Positions 29,791 to 31,259 of a stretch of DNA of 31,259 bases are shown piece by piece. Each line of letters opens with the position of its first letter. Positions within the stretch are counted from its first letter, which is position 1. Under the pieces are notes generated by a model. That model was given only the letters and a program-made list of their open reading frames with translations. It was not told the DNA's origin and did no database searches. Both the position numbers and the translations under genes were made by a program. Source of the stretch: an uncultured Campylobacter sp. (GTDB lineage Bacteria; Campylobacterota; Campylobacteria; Campylobacterales; Campylobacteraceae); assembly GCA_900539505.1 (NCBI GenBank), contig UQCL01000018.1, forward strand, positions 1 to 31,259, written 5' to 3'.

Positions 29791-30324
29791 TTAAAAATCC
29801 CACCATGAGCGACGATTTTTATCCGCTTTTTTCAATAATTCTAGACTATTGATCGCACTTTGTAGTTTACGCTCAACTTCAGCTTTATTGTCTACATCAT
29901 TACACAATAAGTCCGTAAGATGCTCAATCTCTTGTTGAAGCTCCCTTTTCTTTCGTCGCCTTTGCGTCTTACGCAGCTCTTCTTCCTTGCGTTGGAGCTC
30001 ACGTTCTCGTTGCTCTTTCTGGCGTTGGAGCTCACGTTCTCGCTCTTCTTTTTCTAATTCAAGTTGTCTTTCGCGTTCCAATTCCTCTCTGAATTTTCTA
30101 GTTTCTTCCTCTATCTTTTTTTCCTCCCGATAGCGTTGTAATTTATATTTTAAAATAAACGCCGGTATAAGCGCTATAATAGTGCAGACTATATAAAAAA
30201 ATAGGTGATCACCGCTATTGACAATATCGGATTTAATTAACCAATCTCTAAAAACATACATAAATAAGAAATAGCCTGCAGTCATAGCCCATAAAGTCCA
30301 GAGAAACAACTTTAATAAATTCAT
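29791..30324 (-). CDS. Membrane-anchored charged coiled-coil protein
   Basis: The 177-aa product has two membrane helices in the first 60 residues (LLKLFLWTLWAMTAGYFLFM and FFYIVCTIIALIPAFIL). A long Glu/Arg/Lys/Gln helix of about 90 residues follows (ERERQLELEKEERERELQRQ, RKEEELRKTQRRRKKRELQQ) and it ends in RRSWWDF. A continuous cytoplasmic coiled coil is predicted. I do not recognise the family. Its start is 6 nt after the stop of the nuclease-like gene, so the two form a unit. Sequence is AT-rich compared with the rest of the window. Confidence 0.75.
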   Translation of the reverse strand: MNLLKLFLWTLWAMTAGYFLFMYVFRDWLIKSDIVNSGDHLFFYIVCTIIALIPAFILKYKLQRYREEKKIEEETRKFREELERERQLELEKEERERELQRQKEQRERELQRKEEELRKTQRRRKKRELQQEIEHLTDLLCNDVDNKAEVERKLQSAINSLELLKKADKNRRSWWDF

Positions 30325-30330
30325 AGCCTT

Positions 30331-31128
30331 TTATTCTCCGTTTGTTTTAATATGGAATATTTTTTCACCATATAGCCTATGATATAGGCATACATACAAG
30401 TTAAATTTTATATCATTTTTAATCTTGTAAAAGCATTGCTCAATATTTTCAAAATACGGTTCTAGTTCGAAAGGGATGTTCCAAAAAAGAAACCCTATAA
30501 AGTTAGTAAAATTTTCTGATTTTTTATTCATTTTAGTTATATGCCCATCCTCGATAAAGAATAATTTTTGTATTTTTTCTTGTATGTTTTTGGTGTATCT
30601 AAAATCGTTGCGTATAAAGCTATTGCAACATAGTCTTTTAACCTTGGCAATATCTCTATTTTTGTTTATATGGCTTTCGCAAGAGATATATAACACTTCT
30701 CCTTCAAATTCCATTTTATTGTTTTTCAATTCTTCTAAAAATTGTTCTATATCACAAAGCATATGGCATAAATCTTTATATTTATTGGTGCTTCCTTCAT
30801 CTTTAAATTCTATCAATATAATTTTTCCTCGTATAAATTCGAATTGTTTTAGGTATGAATAGGCTTCTAAAATATTGTATAGTCTTGACAACAATATATC
30901 GTCGTTCTCTTTGGTTTTTACCTCTATATTGTATGATTTTCTATCTTTTTCCATTATCAAATCACATGCTCCATTCTCAATATTTCTATCTTGGTAAGAA
31001 AAGCCTTGCTTTGTGAAATATGAGCAAGCATAAAATTCTACTTCTAGTGATATAAATTTTTTAGCAAATTCTATGCCCTTCTGACTTTTTAGTTCGCAAA
31101 GTGATACTTCTGTCAAGCGGAGCGGCAT
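30331..31128 (-). CDS. PD-(D/E)XK nuclease-like protein
   Basis: The 265-aa product has the nuclease-fold pattern in its first 75 residues. E31 is in a helix (LEVEFYACSYFTKQGF), D56 is in NGACDLIME, and the E69-V-K71 pair is in SYNIEVKTKEN, with spacing normal for Mrr- or restriction-type PD-(D/E)XK enzymes. The rest is Lys/Asn/Phe-rich and unrecognised. The ATG at 31128 has GGGAG directly against it; a TTG at 31116 would be better spaced. AT-rich, with few AAATTT words; followed at 6 nt by the membrane coiled-coil gene. A defence or DNA-processing role is inference. Confidence 0.6.
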   Translation of the reverse strand: MPLRLTEVSLCELKSQKGIEFAKKFISLEVEFYACSYFTKQGFSYQDRNIENGACDLIMEKDRKSYNIEVKTKENDDILLSRLYNILEAYSYLKQFEFIRGKIILIEFKDEGSTNKYKDLCHMLCDIEQFLEELKNNKMEFEGEVLYISCESHINKNRDIAKVKRLCCNSFIRNDFRYTKNIQEKIQKLFFIEDGHITKMNKKSENFTNFIGFLFWNIPFELEPYFENIEQCFYKIKNDIKFNLYVCLYHRLYGEKIFHIKTNGE

Positions 31129-31214
31129 CTCCCTATATCGTTCTATTCACGAAATTTTGTCATTGATAATATATTTGATGAATTCAACGCAGGGATTAAT
31201 GGATAGTATATTTT

Positions 31215-31259
31215 CTGTCTCTTATACACATCTCCGAGCCCACGAGACTACGCTGCATC
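31215..31259 (-). other. Nextera sequencing adapter with i7 index (artefact)
   Basis: Positions 31215-31248 are the reverse complement of the Nextera read-2 end (starting CTGTCTCTTATACACATCT). Positions 31249-31256 (TACGCTGC) are the same index as at the left end in complementary orientation, then ATC of the P7 arm. Genomic sequence ends at 31214. Confidence 0.97.

Noticed and set aside
29648..31214. Classical tRNA-integrated island
   Set aside because: The AT-rich genes lie at the 5' side of the tRNA, whereas integrases normally use the 3' end; no integrase or tRNA-end repeat is visible on that side.

Overview
The window looks like a chromosomal contig from a Campylobacter with a relatively GC-rich genome, of the oral gracilis/rectus/showae type. 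The evidence is the gene content: long-form DapD, the thiS-thiF-thiG-thiH-thiE set, ribH-nusB-pyrF, a Hcp-like Sel1 protein, the epsilonproteobacterial NikKMLQO nickel transporter and an Fe-SOD. The DNA is also saturated with the word AAATTT inside otherwise GC-rich sequence. Species assignment is inference. The first 42 and last 45 bases are Illumina Nextera read-2/i7 adapter, not genome.

Layout. 43-777: AT-rich, truncated membrane protein gene. 895-5800 (+): dapD (lysine and peptidoglycan), a small secreted protein with a CDF metal exporter, and a YbiT-like ABC-F ATPase whose end overlaps thiS. 5793-13408: a thiamine thiazole/pyrophosphate cluster whose genes are spread apart by AAATTT-rich spacers, an opposite-strand Hcp-like gene and a low-complexity ORF. 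14149-17978 (-): DUF3108 protein, Cdd1-like HhH protein, and the tight operon ribH-nusB-pyrF. 18015-20039: decayed SMR exporter gene, sodB, frameshifted LysE-family exporter gene. 20540-25189 (-): serS, a five-residue-periodic ORF, nadD fused in frame to rsfS, and a sodium:neurotransmitter-symporter-family gene. 25330-29515 (+): nickel ECF transporter nikK-ORF-nikM-nikL-nikQ-nikO with a candidate NikR operator. 29571-29647: tRNA-Glu(CUC) with an abnormal T stem. 29791-31128 (-): AT-rich two-gene unit encoding a PD-(D/E)XK-like nuclease and a membrane-anchored charged coiled-coil protein.

The outstanding signal is not one gene. The palindromic word AAATTT reaches about 18-20 copies per kb in three ORFs of similar size (690, 768 and 780 bp). 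Each ORF sits between two genes of an operon and overlaps or nearly abuts both neighbours. The same kind of sequence appears as in-frame insertions in ThiE (about 180 aa), NadD (about 120 aa) and NikL, and as a 209-aa tail on NusB. The word is read in all three reading frames in different proteins, so the DNA word, not a peptide, is what has multiplied. AAATTT is a member of RAATTY, the methylated word that licenses DNA for natural transformation in C. jejuni. An uptake- or methylation-linked amplification is therefore a concrete hypothesis. Recently acquired pieces (Hcp-like gene, AT-rich ends) carry few or no copies.
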